From Oscillospiraceae bacterium (GTDB taxonomy: Bacteria; Bacillota; Clostridia; Oscillospirales; Acutalibacteraceae): a stretch of DNA of 64,000 nt. Under the pieces are notes generated by a model. It searched no databases, was not told the origin of the DNA, and was given only the letters and a program-made list of their open reading frames with translations. Positions 17,093 through 26,201 of this stretch are shown here, in pieces (within the stretch, counting starts at the first letter, position 1; the number at the start of each line of letters is the position of its first letter). The stretch is from contig WRBQ01000005.1 of assembly GCA_009784445.1 (NCBI GenBank), positions 1 to 64,000 of the forward strand, in the 5' to 3' direction. A program made the translations under genes and the position numbers.

Positions 17093-18090
17093 CCCATCAA
17101 CAAAGCCGCCAACTAGTCAATTGGTACGCGCAGCATAAGCGCGACTTGCCCTGGCGGCACACCCGCAATCCCTATGCCATTTGGATAAGCGAAATTATGT
17201 TGCAACAAACGCGCGTGGAAGCCGTGAAAGGCTACTACGCGCGCTTTTTGGCGGCTCTGCCCACCGTGCAGGACTTAGCATGCGTTGATGATGACCGCTT
17301 GCTGAAGCTTTGGGAAGGCCTCGGCTATTACTCTCGCGCACGCAATCTGAAAAAAGCCGCGCAGATTATCGTGCTTGAGTATGGCGGTCAACTGCCCCGC
17401 ACAGTCGCTGAACTGCGCACACTGCCCGGCATTGGCCCCTACACCGCCGGAGCAATTGCCTCGCTTGCGTTTGATGTACCCACCCCCGCCATTGACGGCA
17501 ATGTGCTGCGCGTGCTGGCTCGTCTTTGGGGCGATTATGCCGATATCACACTGCCGCAAACCCGCCAAGAGTTTAGCACACGTGTGCAAGCCGCCATGCC
17601 CACAGATAAACCCAGCGTGTTCAATCAAGCACTGATGGAGCTTGGCGCATTGGTGTGTATTCCGCACGGCAAACCGCTTTGTGCAAGCTGTCCGTGGCAT
17701 GATGACTGCATCGCTAGGCTGCAAAATATCACAAGCGAACTGCCCGTGAAACCCGCAAAAAAACCGCGACGCATCGAGCAACGCGAACTGTTCATCCTGC
17801 GCTGCAGAGATAAGCTTGCGCTGCGCCGCCGTCCTGATACAGGCTTGCTGGCAGGGCTGTGGGAACTACCCGAGGCCTTCGACCTTTCCCCCGCCCTTGT
17901 GTTGCATGACGAAGAAGCAGGCCATGCAGTTCATATTTTCACACACATTGAGTGGCACATGTCAGCGCGTAAAATCACGCTGCAAGAGTCAATTGAAGAT
18001 AACTCGCTGGTGTGGGTGACGCAAGAAGAACTGGAGCGGGATTATGCGCTGCCGAGTGCGTTTTCTAGCTTCAGGGATGCGCTGTTTTAG
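17089..18090 (+). CDS. mutY: A/G-specific adenine DNA glycosylase
   Basis: The 333-residue MutY removes adenine mispaired with 8-oxoguanine. Visible features: DLPWRHTRNPYAIWISEIMLQQTRV with catalytic Glu35, helix-hairpin-helix TLPGIGPYTAGAIAS, Asp136 in PAIDGNVL, and a C-terminal NUDIX-like domain. Iron-sulfur ligands are Cys193, Cys201, Cys204 and Cys210. The first spacing is seven residues rather than the usual six. The start is set by the ATGA overlap with the preceding gene; an upstream in-frame start would read through that gene in another frame. Confidence 0.93.
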   Translation: MTHQQSRQLVNWYAQHKRDLPWRHTRNPYAIWISEIMLQQTRVEAVKGYYARFLAALPTVQDLACVDDDRLLKLWEGLGYYSRARNLKKAAQIIVLEYGGQLPRTVAELRTLPGIGPYTAGAIASLAFDVPTPAIDGNVLRVLARLWGDYADITLPQTRQEFSTRVQAAMPTDKPSVFNQALMELGALVCIPHGKPLCASCPWHDDCIARLQNITSELPVKPAKKPRRIEQRELFILRCRDKLALRRRPDTGLLAGLWELPEAFDLSPALVLHDEEAGHAVHIFTHIEWHMSARKITLQESIEDNSLVWVTQEELERDYALPSAFSSFRDALF

Positions 18091-18093
18091 GGC

Positions 18094-18123
18094 TTGCCAA
18101 ACCCATGATTTCGTGGTATAATA
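18094..18123 (+). promoter_or_regulatory. SigA promoter of smc
   Basis: TTGCCA (18094-18099) and TATAAT (18118-18123), 18-bp spacing, directly after the mutY stop. Confidence 0.7.
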
Positions 18124-18154
18124 GGTGCACTACATTACAAGACAGGATAAACCT

Positions 18155-21100
18155 ATGCATCTTACCGCCTTGGAAATTCACGGCTTTAAGTCATTCCCTG
18201 ATAAAACCCGGCTGGACTTCGGCTCCGGCATCACTTGCGTGGTGGGTCCCAACGGCAGCGGCAAAAGCAACGTGAGCGATGCCGTGCGCTGGGTACTGGG
18301 CGAGCAGTCTACCAAGCAATTGCGCGGAGCTCGGATGGAAGACGTCATCTTTAGCGGCACGATGGAACGCCGTGCGCTGGGGCTTGCAGAGGTGACCCTG
18401 CACCTGAACAACAAAGATCGCCGCCTGCCCTGCGACACCGACGATGTGTCCGTCACCCGCAAGCTGTATCGCTCCGGCGACAGCGACTACCTCATCAACG
18501 GCAAAAGCGTGCGTCTGAAAGACGTGCACGAGTTATTCATGGACACCGGGCTGGGACGTGATGGCTATTCTCTGGTTGGGCAAGGCCGCGTGGCCGAGTT
18601 GGTTTCGTCGCAATCGCACAAGCGGCGCGAAATGCTGGAGGAAGCCGCGGGCATTTCGCAGTCGCGCTATCGCCGTGAGGCCGCGCTGAAGAAACTCGCC
18701 CAAGCTGAAGAAAACCTCGTGCGTCTGCGGGATATTCTGCTGGAGCTTGAGGGCCGCGTGGAACCGCTACGCAATCAAAAAGAAAAGGCCGAAAAATTCC
18801 TCGTGCTAGCGGATGTGCGTCGCAAGCTGGAAATCGGCTTGGCGCTGCATACCATTGCGCAATCCACCGCTGCGCTGCGCGAGCAAGACCACAAAATCAC
18901 CAAAGCGCAGGCAGAATATGATCATTGCCAACAAGAACTTGCGAGCTTTGAGGAGCAAATCAACACACTGGTAGCCCAAATTGATGCACTGGCCGAGCAA
19001 ATAGATGAGCTGCGGTTTGTGCGCGCCAACGTGCAACAGCAAGCACTGCGGCAAGAGGGCGAAATCAACGTGCTGCAAAACACCCTTGAACACAACACCG
19101 CTGCCATTGAGCGCATCGCCCGTGACCGCAGCCACACCGCTGATTCACAGCAGCAGCTTGAAGATGAAATGGATGCCGTGCTCTCGGAGATTTCCGGCTT
19201 GCGGCGCGACATGGCTGGCAAGCGCGAAACCCTGCTGAACATGGCCAAACAAGCTGAAGAGCAACAATCTAATGGACAGGCTGTGCAAACTCAAGCCGAT
19301 GCCCTAGCGCAGCGCTCGCATGAGATCGCTGAAGAAATCGCCCAGCGCAACATTGCGCAGTCAGCATCCGATAGCTCCATGGCGGAACTGAACCAACGCA
19401 TTGAGGCGCTTGAACAAAGCGAACACAGCGGACAAGCGTTGCTGCAAGAAAGCGAAACTGCACTTGAGCAGGCCAACGCCCTGCTGACCCAGCACCGCGA
19501 AGAGGTAACCAGTGCGCAAAACAGCTTGCAGGGCTACCAACTGCGGGCAGAAAACCGCGCCGCCAAAGCCGAAGAAGCGCAAGCGCAGCTCACCCGCACA
19601 CAGAATAACTTGGATCAAGCGCGGGCTCGCGCAAAAATGCTGCAAGATCTTGAGCAAAACATGGAGGGCTACACCGGTGCCGTGCGTGCGGTGATGAAAG
19701 AAGCCCAGCGCGGCAACCTGCGCGGCTTGCACGGCACACTGAGCCAGCGCATTGATGTTGACGCAAAATACAGTGCCGCCATTGAAACAGCATTGGGCGC
19801 GGCCTTGCAGTTTATTATCGCCGATACGGAAAGCGAGGCTAAGCGCAGCATTGAGTATCTCAAACGCGCGGGCGCAGGTCGTGCTACGTTTCTGCCGCTG
19901 AATGCCATTAAAGCGCAGCCCTTCACCGAAAAAGGCTTGGAGAACTGCGACGGTTTTATGGCCATGGCCAACGAACTGGTGCGCACTGATAATAAATACG
20001 CGCAGGTGATTGCCGCGCAACTTGGCCGCATTGTGGTGGCCGAGGACATGGACTGCGCCATCGCCATGGCACGGCAGTATCACAACCGGCTGCGCATTGT
20101 GACGCTAGATGGACAAGTCATTCACCCGGGTGGGTCGATGACCGGCGGCTCACGCGGGCAAGGCGCGGGCATTCTTAGCCGAGCCAGTGAGATCGCTCGC
20201 CTGCAAAAAGACTGCGCCGAGCAAGAGAAAACCCTCGCCGAGCAGGCCGAACGCACGAAAAAGCTCAGCGAAGAAGCCGCCGAGGCACAAGCAGCTTGCA
20301 GGGGCTTGCAGGGCGACCTAGCCCGTGCGCTGGAGGAAGTGATTCGCCAAGAAAGTGCCGTGCAGTCGCTGCAAACCCGTTTGGCTGACCTGCACGCCGC
20401 ACAAGAAGACCGCGCAGGCGAAATTACCGCTGCCAAGCAACGTATCACCCAGCTGCAACAAGCTCGCCAAATGAACGACGAACAAGCGCAAGCGCTGCAG
20501 GCAGATAAGCATCAACTGGAAGAAGAGCATGTGCAGCTGCTGGAACAATTGCAGGCACTTGCACAGCAACGCGAACAGCTTAGCCAAAGCGAATCTGCGC
20601 TGCGTATGGAACTCCTTGCCGTGGAAAAAGACGTGGAAGCCCGCGAGGAACTGGCCGCCGGATTGCGTCAACGCAAGCTTGGCCAAACCGGGCACGACAA
20701 CGAACTGCAAGCCGAGCAAGAACAGCTTGAGCAAGCGAATCTAGATACACAGGCGCAGATTACCGCACTGCAACAAAGCGTGGTGCAGCTGCGCGAACAA
20801 GCCGAACAAGACAGGCTGGCCGTGGATGAACTGGCCGCTCAGCGCGAACAACTGCAAGCACAGGCTGAAACACAGCGCCGCGAAGAAAAACTGCATCTTG
20901 AGCAGCGGGAGAAGTTCAGCGGCGACCTCGCACGCCAGGAAGAACGCCGCGCCGCCGCACAACATGCCCTCGATAGCGCCGCCGCCAAGCTCTACGATGA
21001 CTACGAAATCACCCCGCGTGAGGCCGAAATGCAGGGATACGCACTCGAAGATCCCACCGCCGCAGGCATTGAACTCAACGAAGTGGCCGGTAAAATTCGC

Positions 21101-21724
21101 GCGCTTGGGCACATTAATGTGGGCGCGATTGAAGAGTACAAAGAAGTGCGCGAACGTTACGATTTTCTGTCACAAGAAGTTGCCGACATCGAACAAAGCC
21201 GTGACGAACTCACCCGCATGATCACTGAGCTAACCGGCAAAATGAGCGAGCGATTCCACGAACACTTTGCAAAAATCAACCGCTATTTCGGACAAACCTT
21301 CCAAGACCTGTTCGGCGGCGGGCAAGCCGCGCTGGTGATGGACGAACCGCTGCATGTGCTGGAAAGCGCCATTGAAATTCGCGTGCAGCCCCCTGGTAAA
21401 AACGTGCAAAATATTGACTTGCTTTCGGGCGGCGAAAAAGGCTTAGCCGCCATCGCATTGCTGTTTGCGATACTCAAAGCCACGCCCGCGCCGTTCTGCA
21501 TTTTTGACGAAGTCGAGGCCGCACTGGACGACGTTAACGTCACCCGCTATGCCCGCTATGTGCGCCGCATGACGAAAAACACGCAGTTCATTCTTATTTC
21601 CCACCGCCGAGGCACCATGGAAGAAGCCGACGTGCTGTATGGCGTGACCATGCAGGAAGAAGGCGTGAGCAAACTGCTTGAAATGAAAACCAAAGAAATG
21701 GTAGGACAACTGGGACTGACATGA
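18155..21724 (+). CDS. smc: Chromosome partition protein SMC
   Basis: The 1189-residue protein is full length for SMC, the ATPase core of condensin. The N-terminal head has Walker A GPNGSGKSNV and the Q-loop region. Long coiled coils, rich in Gln/Glu/Ala heptads, flank a hinge at about residues 500-650 (GTLSQRIDVDAKYSAAIETA). The C-terminal head has signature LLSGGEKGLAAIA (near 1090), Walker B FCIFDEVEAALDD and the D-loop. The start at 18155 begins the conserved MHLTALEIHGFKSF. It has its own promoter and overlaps the repressor gene downstream. The scpA and scpB genes are not in this window. Confidence 0.96.
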   Translation: MHLTALEIHGFKSFPDKTRLDFGSGITCVVGPNGSGKSNVSDAVRWVLGEQSTKQLRGARMEDVIFSGTMERRALGLAEVTLHLNNKDRRLPCDTDDVSVTRKLYRSGDSDYLINGKSVRLKDVHELFMDTGLGRDGYSLVGQGRVAELVSSQSHKRREMLEEAAGISQSRYRREAALKKLAQAEENLVRLRDILLELEGRVEPLRNQKEKAEKFLVLADVRRKLEIGLALHTIAQSTAALREQDHKITKAQAEYDHCQQELASFEEQINTLVAQIDALAEQIDELRFVRANVQQQALRQEGEINVLQNTLEHNTAAIERIARDRSHTADSQQQLEDEMDAVLSEISGLRRDMAGKRETLLNMAKQAEEQQSNGQAVQTQADALAQRSHEIAEEIAQRNIAQSASDSSMAELNQRIEALEQSEHSGQALLQESETALEQANALLTQHREEVTSAQNSLQGYQLRAENRAAKAEEAQAQLTRTQNNLDQARARAKMLQDLEQNMEGYTGAVRAVMKEAQRGNLRGLHGTLSQRIDVDAKYSAAIETALGAALQFIIADTESEAKRSIEYLKRAGAGRATFLPLNAIKAQPFTEKGLENCDGFMAMANELVRTDNKYAQVIAAQLGRIVVAEDMDCAIAMARQYHNRLRIVTLDGQVIHPGGSMTGGSRGQGAGILSRASEIARLQKDCAEQEKTLAEQAERTKKLSEEAAEAQAACRGLQGDLARALEEVIRQESAVQSLQTRLADLHAAQEDRAGEITAAKQRITQLQQARQMNDEQAQALQADKHQLEEEHVQLLEQLQALAQQREQLSQSESALRMELLAVEKDVEAREELAAGLRQRKLGQTGHDNELQAEQEQLEQANLDTQAQITALQQSVVQLREQAEQDRLAVDELAAQREQLQAQAETQRREEKLHLEQREKFSGDLARQEERRAAAQHALDSAAAKLYDDYEITPREAEMQGYALEDPTAAGIELNEVAGKIRALGHINVGAIEEYKEVRERYDFLSQEVADIEQSRDELTRMITELTGKMSERFHEHFAKINRYFGQTFQDLFGGGQAALVMDEPLHVLESAIEIRVQPPGKNVQNIDLLSGGEKGLAAIALLFAILKATPAPFCIFDEVEAALDDVNVTRYARYVRRMTKNTQFILISHRRGTMEEADVLYGVTMQEEGVSKLLEMKTKEMVGQLGLT

Positions 21725-22086
21725 TGAATATACCCGAATCAGCCGAAAATTATCTGGAGACCATCTTTGTCTTAAGCCGCGACGGTGGCCCCGTACGCGC
21801 CATAGACGTCGCCAATGCGTTGGGCTACAGCAAGCCCAGCGTGAGCATCGCGTTGCGCAACCTGCGCGAAAACGGGCACGTTACGGTAGACAGTGGACAC
21901 ATTAACCTCTCCGAAAGCGGCCGCGCCGTGGCCGAAAGCATGCACGAACGCCATGTGGTGATCTCCGACTGGCTCATTGCGCTGGGCGTGGAGCCCGCAA
22001 CCGCACACGCCGACGCCTGCAAGATTGAACACGTGCTGAGCGAGCAAAGTTTTGCCGCCATAAAATTTTTTTTAAAAAACGCTTGA
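21721..22086 (+). CDS. DtxR/MntR-family metal-dependent repressor
   Basis: The 121-residue protein has an N-terminal winged helix (SAENYLETIFVLSRDGGPVRA; recognition helix YSKPSVSIALRNL). A dimerisation/metal segment follows, with HERHVVISDWL and DACKIEHVLSE, the usual His/Cys/Glu ligands. It lacks the SH3-like third domain, as MntR does. The start overlaps the smc stop (ATGA), so it may be expressed from the smc transcript. Directly downstream is a ZIP transporter whose promoter carries two inverted repeats that could be its operators. Mn, Fe or Zn are possible effectors. Confidence 0.85.
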   Translation: MMNIPESAENYLETIFVLSRDGGPVRAIDVANALGYSKPSVSIALRNLRENGHVTVDSGHINLSESGRAVAESMHERHVVISDWLIALGVEPATAHADACKIEHVLSEQSFAAIKFFLKNA

Positions 22087-22129
22087 CAAACAAGTTAGTT
22101 TATGCTAATATGTAATTAGTAAAGACTAA
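22083..22129 (+). promoter_or_regulatory. ZIP promoter with paired TTAG/CTAA operator-like repeats
   Basis: TTGACA (22083-22088), 17-bp spacer and TAATAT form the promoter, which overlaps the last bases of the repressor gene. TTAG-N6-CTAA (22095-22108) lies between the boxes and TTAGT-N4-ACTAA (22116-22129) lies around the start of transcription. Both resemble half-sites of DtxR-family operators. Confidence 0.6.
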
Positions 22130-22152
22130 CTTTTGAGAAGCGAGGTTTTGTA

Positions 22153-22950
22153 ATGCAATTTTTTATGGGTATACACATTCTTTGGTTGAGCGTTTTGGTC
22201 GGTGTGGTTGGCATGGGCTTGGGTGGACTACTTAGTGCCATTTTAGGCAAAAAAAGCGAAAAAACAACCAGCGCATTGCTGGCATTGGCCGGCGGCGTAA
22301 TGGTTGCCGTTGTGTTGCTGGAGCTCATTCCCGAGTCGTATGAATATGGCGGAGCTTGGACTGCCGTGCTGGGCTTGATTGCAGGCGCAGCCGCGGTTTG
22401 GCTTGCCAGCTTTTTGCTGGATAAATTCACCGCCAAACGCAAGGGCGTTGCACAACCGCTGCACGAAAACTATGAAGAATACTACCACATTAAACGACGC
22501 AAAAGCATGTTGCGCACAGGTCTAGTGATGATGTTCGCCTTGGCTATCCATAACATTCCCGAGGGCATGGCCATGGGTGCCGCTGGTTCCCCGCCCGACA
22601 GTTCGCTGGGCTTTATCTTGGCGGTTATGCTCTTGCTTCACAATATTCCCGAGGGCATGGCCATGGCCTCGCCGCTAATTTCGGGCGGATTTGGACGATT
22701 CAAAACCGTGTTGCTGACGCTGCTGACTGGTTTCACCACACTTTTCGGTACGCTCATCGGCATGTGGCTGGGCGGAATCAGCGATTTTGCACTGGCGTTT
22801 TCTCTGGCATTTGCAGGTGGCGCAATGTTGTATGTTGTGTTTGGCGAAATGCTGCCGCACGCCATCACCGCCACCAAAAGCCGCATGCCCACCGTTGTGA
22901 TGATGGCAGGCATTGTGCTGGGCTTTTTGATTACGCTCATCCCCCATTAG
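22153..22950 (+). CDS. ZIP family metal transporter
   Basis: The 265-residue, eight-helix protein takes up divalent metal (Zn, Fe or Mn). The paired signature HNIPEGMAM occurs twice, in helices IV and V, giving the binuclear metal site, as in GufA/ZupT-type ZIPs. A cytosolic loop between helices III and IV is charged and contains one His (YYHIKRRKS). The start has a GCGAGG SD. Position and operator-like promoter suggest control by the adjacent DtxR/MntR-type repressor. A terminator follows 26 bases after the stop. Confidence 0.9.
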   Translation: MQFFMGIHILWLSVLVGVVGMGLGGLLSAILGKKSEKTTSALLALAGGVMVAVVLLELIPESYEYGGAWTAVLGLIAGAAAVWLASFLLDKFTAKRKGVAQPLHENYEEYYHIKRRKSMLRTGLVMMFALAIHNIPEGMAMGAAGSPPDSSLGFILAVMLLLHNIPEGMAMASPLISGGFGRFKTVLLTLLTGFTTLFGTLIGMWLGGISDFALAFSLAFAGGAMLYVVFGEMLPHAITATKSRMPTVVMMAGIVLGFLITLIPH

Positions 22951-22976
22951 CACCTGCAACGACTATAATTAACACG

Positions 22977-23013
22977 AAACCTCCACTTTCTGCGCGGCAG
23001 AGAGTGGAGGTTT
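22977..23013 (+). terminator. Terminator of the ZIP gene
   Basis: A long stem, AAACCTCCACTTTCTGC with GCAGAGAGTGGAGGTTT, is followed by GTTATTTTTT. Confidence 0.85.
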
Positions 23014-23058
23014 GTTATTTTTTAAAATCGCCCACCGCGAAGCGGCTAGGTTTTTTTG

Positions 23059-23082
23059 GTTCTTTTTTTGCAAAAAAAGAAC
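23059..23082 (-). terminator. 24-bp perfect palindrome abutting the DUF4830 stop
   Basis: GTTCTTTTTTTG / CAAAAAAAGAAC, perfectly self-complementary, lies one base past the stop codon of the DUF4830 gene. Its A/T core makes a poor GC-type hairpin; the preceding T-rich run on the minus strand could still end transcripts. Confidence 0.45.
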
Positions 23083-23083
23083 A

Positions 23084-23575
23084 CTACTCGCTTACCACCG
23101 GCTGCGGGCGTTCAAAGCCGTGGAGGAAACCGCCAAGTTCCAGCGAAAGCACGTCGCCGCCAATGACCTGCCCGCGATCGATGATCAAGTTTGCTTGCAC
23201 CACGCCGCGGCGACCTTCATAGCCCGGGTAATTGAGCACTTCGTAGGTCCAGCGTTTCACGCGTTGGCCTTGGAAGTCAGTCAAATCGAAATTTTGTGCA
23301 AGTTGAATTTCATTGTAGCGCGTGAAAACTTCATCAAATTCGGCGGGGATGATAATCTCGCTGACCTCAATGGGGTCGTCGCTGATTTCCCAGCCGAATT
23401 GCGCCAAAAACTCCTGGCGCTCTTGTGCAGTTGAAGCCGCCGTGCGCATGGCGTTGCCTGCTGCCATTTGGGTGCCGCCACGTGTGAGAAACAACAGCGC
23501 GACAATTGCCGCCACCCCCAACACCGCCAACACCACATTTTTGAGTTTCTTTGAGCGCACCGAATAAATAAACAT
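23084..23575 (-). CDS. DUF4830-type membrane-anchored protein
   Basis: The ~163-residue protein has a short basic N-terminus and one transmembrane helix (KNVVLAVLGVAAIVALLFL). An extracytoplasmic domain follows with AQERQEFLAQFGWEISDDP, IIIPAEFDEVFTRYNEIQ and RRGVVQANLIIDRGQVIGGD, which matches the DUF4830 pattern of spore-forming Clostridia. The function is unknown. The start at 23575 is preferred because a G-rich SD-like run (GGGTGGGG) precedes it; an earlier ATG at 23608 is possible. It is convergent with the ZIP gene. Confidence 0.7.
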   Translation of the reverse strand: MFIYSVRSKKLKNVVLAVLGVAAIVALLFLTRGGTQMAAGNAMRTAASTAQERQEFLAQFGWEISDDPIEVSEIIIPAEFDEVFTRYNEIQLAQNFDLTDFQGQRVKRWTYEVLNYPGYEGRRGVVQANLIIDRGQVIGGDVLSLELGGFLHGFERPQPVVSE

Positions 23576-23643
23576 CAAGCCCCACCCTTTCCGCATGTCA
23601 TAGTGCATGATTATGCGGGCGAGGTGGGGTTTAGAAGTGCGTA

Positions 23644-24585
23644 TTATGCTGTCACGATTGGTATATACACAAAATTCGTGTGCGGTGGAGTGTTATACTC
23701 GGCATGGCAGTGATACTCAACCTGTATATGCACATCGGGGTGTGGCCGATAGCCGTATTCTTGCGCTACGGCTGCCAAAATGCCGAAGTATTCCCACCCA
23801 CCATGGTTTGCTCTGCCAAAGAATGCGGCGTCGGCTTGTTCGCTCACCCGCACGCGCAGCCAAAGGCCGCCCGGTTGTGTGAGCAAGTCGTATCGCTCAT
23901 CTTGCTTGTCCGAGTAGGTTTCCTGCGCAAACATGATGCCGCAAGCTTGCGCCTCGTTGCCGTAATTGATGGAAATGGCGGCACTCCAGCCGGGGTTAAT
24001 CAAGTCTTGTTTTGGCACTTCGATTAATTCTTCACGATAGCGTCTAAGCGTTGCTCCAATGTCCGGTTCATCGGTGTTGTTGCTTGCATAGCCCACACAA
24101 CCGACCCAAATTACACTAGGTCGTTCGACGACTTCGCACTCCACGCCTTTGTGGGTAATGGTGCGCACAATAGTTTCTATGTTTGAGATGAGCTTTCTGG
24201 ACATGACAAATCCTCCCTTGATATTCATTTGGATGGTGAGAGGATTAAACAGTTTGAGTTGGTTTTCGGGCGCATGAATTTGGGATGGTTTAAATCCATG
24301 AAACCGCGCAAAAGCACGTGAAAAACTTTCCGGGGTTTCGTAGCCATACTTTAATGCTAGGTCAATCACTCGGCTTTTCGCATCAATGAGTTCTTGGCCT
24401 GCAATCGATAATCGCCTGTTTTTGATATATTCCCTAACAGAGATTTGCGTGGCCACAAGAAACATCTTTTGCAGATAGCCACTGGAATAACTCACGTGGT
24501 TTGCCACATCGTCAACCGTGATATCTCCAAACAAATTATTTTCAATATAATTGATTGCCTGTTGCACATTGTTAATCCAACTCAT
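23644..24585 (-). CDS. AraC-type regulator with GyrI-like ligand domain
   Basis: The 313-residue product has two domains. Residues ~5-105 form two helix-turn-helices of the AraC family (ITVDDVANHVSYSSGYLQKMF, then DLALKYGYETPESFSRAFARFHG). Residues ~160-313 resemble GyrI/Rob-type small-molecule binding domains and end FVYIPIVTA. Such proteins respond to amphipathic drugs or metabolites. The ATG at 24585 has GAGG eight bases upstream. It is a single gene with no obvious target beside it, so the ligand cannot be guessed. Confidence 0.85.
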   Translation of the reverse strand: MSWINNVQQAINYIENNLFGDITVDDVANHVSYSSGYLQKMFLVATQISVREYIKNRRLSIAGQELIDAKSRVIDLALKYGYETPESFSRAFARFHGFKPSQIHAPENQLKLFNPLTIQMNIKGGFVMSRKLISNIETIVRTITHKGVECEVVERPSVIWVGCVGYASNNTDEPDIGATLRRYREELIEVPKQDLINPGWSAAISINYGNEAQACGIMFAQETYSDKQDERYDLLTQPGGLWLRVRVSEQADAAFFGRANHGGWEYFGILAAVAQEYGYRPHPDVHIQVEYHCHAEYNTPPHTNFVYIPIVTA

Positions 24586-24673
24586 CGTTTCAACCTCACA
24601 ACACAAAGCATATCACATTTTTTCAACACTTGTCTTGACTTTTTGGGCTTTGATTTGTCCAAGCATAAATTTA

Positions 24674-25732
24674 TCAAAAATTCCTGCGCATATCAAATAC
24701 GCCAATATCGTCGTCAGTGCGATAGGCATAGCCGTTTTCGGCAAGAATGTCGGGTCGTTCCATGAGAATGCCCATACCCAATGCCACGCACTGCACCGGC
24801 TTTTCCGCCACATACACGGGCATGCCAAGCTCTTGCTGCAACATCACATCAAGATCACGCAGCAGCGCGCCACCGCCGGTGAGCATGATGCCTTGTTCAA
24901 AAATATCGCCCGCCATTTCCGGCGGTGTTTCCTCAAGGGTTTCGGCAATCACGTCCACAATGTCTTCCAGATGCTCGCGCATGGCAAGGAAAGCTTCAGT
25001 GGACGTCACCTCAAAGCGCATCGGCAAACGACTCAGATAATCCTGCCCACGCGCATAAATCGCAAGCTCAGCCGGACGAATGCGCGCACAGCCCACCCGC
25101 TTTTTGATTTCCTCAGCTGTGAGCTGACCCACCAGCACATTGCGCTCGCGCCGCAGATATCGCGCGATGGAATCTTCAAGCACATTGCCCGCCACGCGGC
25201 GACTCCGCGACACTGCAGTACTGCCCATGGTGAATACCCCAACGTCGGTGGTGCCGCCGCCGATGTCCACCACAATTTGGCCGCCAAGCGGGTTGATGTT
25301 CAGTCCTGCGCCTAGCGCTGCGGCAAGAGGTTCGTCAACTAGGCAAGCACGCCCTGCGCCGCAAGCCAAGGCAAGTTCAAGAATCGCGGCTTTCTCCAGT
25401 TCAGTTACGCCCGAAGGCATGCAAATCATCACCGACGGCTTGAACAAACGCCGCCCGCACAGTTTCTTCAAATAATGCGTGACGATGGTGTGCACCACGG
25501 TGAAGTCGCTGATCACGCCGTCGCGCATGGGGTGCACCACGCGCAAATTGCCGGGATTCGTACGTCCCAGCATTTTCACTGCGGCGTTGCCCAGCGCGAG
25601 AATATCCCCGGTTTTGGCATCAAGGGCGGCCACGGAGGCCTCTTGCATCACAATGCCGCGGCCCTTCACATACACTTGGATGGAAGTTGTGCCAAGGTCA
25701 ACGCCAATTTGCAGCCCGGCTATTGTGCTCAC
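24674..25732 (-). CDS. mreB: Rod shape-determining protein MreB
   Basis: The ~350-residue actin-like ATPase organises lateral wall synthesis. Phosphate loops are visible as IGVDLGTTSIQVY and VDIGGGTTDVGVF. The adenosine loop is MLTGGGALLRDLD. The start is odd: the in-frame GTG at 25732 overlaps AAGGAGG with no spacing. The codon at ideal spacing (8 nt) is ATA at 25723, which gives the N-terminus (x)AGLQIGVDLG expected for the family. No mreC or mreD follows, so this may be an Mbl/MreBH-type paralogue. Confidence 0.9.
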   Translation of the reverse strand: MSTIAGLQIGVDLGTTSIQVYVKGRGIVMQEASVAALDAKTGDILALGNAAVKMLGRTNPGNLRVVHPMRDGVISDFTVVHTIVTHYLKKLCGRRLFKPSVMICMPSGVTELEKAAILELALACGAGRACLVDEPLAAALGAGLNINPLGGQIVVDIGGGTTDVGVFTMGSTAVSRSRRVAGNVLEDSIARYLRRERNVLVGQLTAEEIKKRVGCARIRPAELAIYARGQDYLSRLPMRFEVTSTEAFLAMREHLEDIVDVIAETLEETPPEMAGDIFEQGIMLTGGGALLRDLDVMLQQELGMPVYVAEKPVQCVALGMGILMERPDILAENGYAYRTDDDIGVFDMRRNF

Positions 25733-25775
25733 CTCCTTGATTTACCTAGATTTACGCCGCTGTAGAAAATGCTTA

Positions 25776-26150
25776 TTATCTGCTACACAAACAAAATGGG
25801 TGTCCTTCTGTATCAAGCAATGTGACGAAATGATCGCCGCCATACTGCGCCGCGGCTTTGGTCGCGCCAAGCCGGATGGCTTCAACCACAGCGGATTGTA
25901 AATCATCGACTTGGAAATTGAAGTGCATTTGTTTTTGTTGTTTGCCGGGGGTTTCCGGCCAAACCGGCGGTACATGCGGAATAAAGTCCGGCTCCCAAAA
26001 CAGTATCGTCATGCCATTTTCGGCTTTGAGCGCCAAAGCACCAAATGCAGTTGTCTTTGCCCAACCCGTAAGGTCAGCGTAAAAATTGCGGGCGCGCTCG
26101 GCGTTTACACAGTCTATCGTCAAGTCGCCGATGGTTAAGTTAGTTATCAT
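25776..26150 (-). CDS. VOC (glyoxalase/bleomycin-resistance-like) protein
   Basis: The 124-residue product has the paired beta-alpha-beta-beta-beta units of the vicinal oxygen chelate fold: LTIDCVNAERARNFYADLTGW in the first half and HFNFQVDDLQSAVVEAIRLGA with DTEGHPFCLC in the second. GGAG precedes the ATG. Substrate is unknown; members include glyoxalase I, dioxygenases and drug-binding proteins. A second, dissimilar VOC gene lies 52 bases upstream in the same direction. Confidence 0.85.
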   Translation of the reverse strand: MITNLTIGDLTIDCVNAERARNFYADLTGWAKTTAFGALALKAENGMTILFWEPDFIPHVPPVWPETPGKQQKQMHFNFQVDDLQSAVVEAIRLGATKAAAQYGGDHFVTLLDTEGHPFCLCSR

Positions 26151-26201
26151 GTTTGCTCCTCGATTCCCAATTCACAGAAAGTTCCTTGGCATGGTGGAAT
26201 C

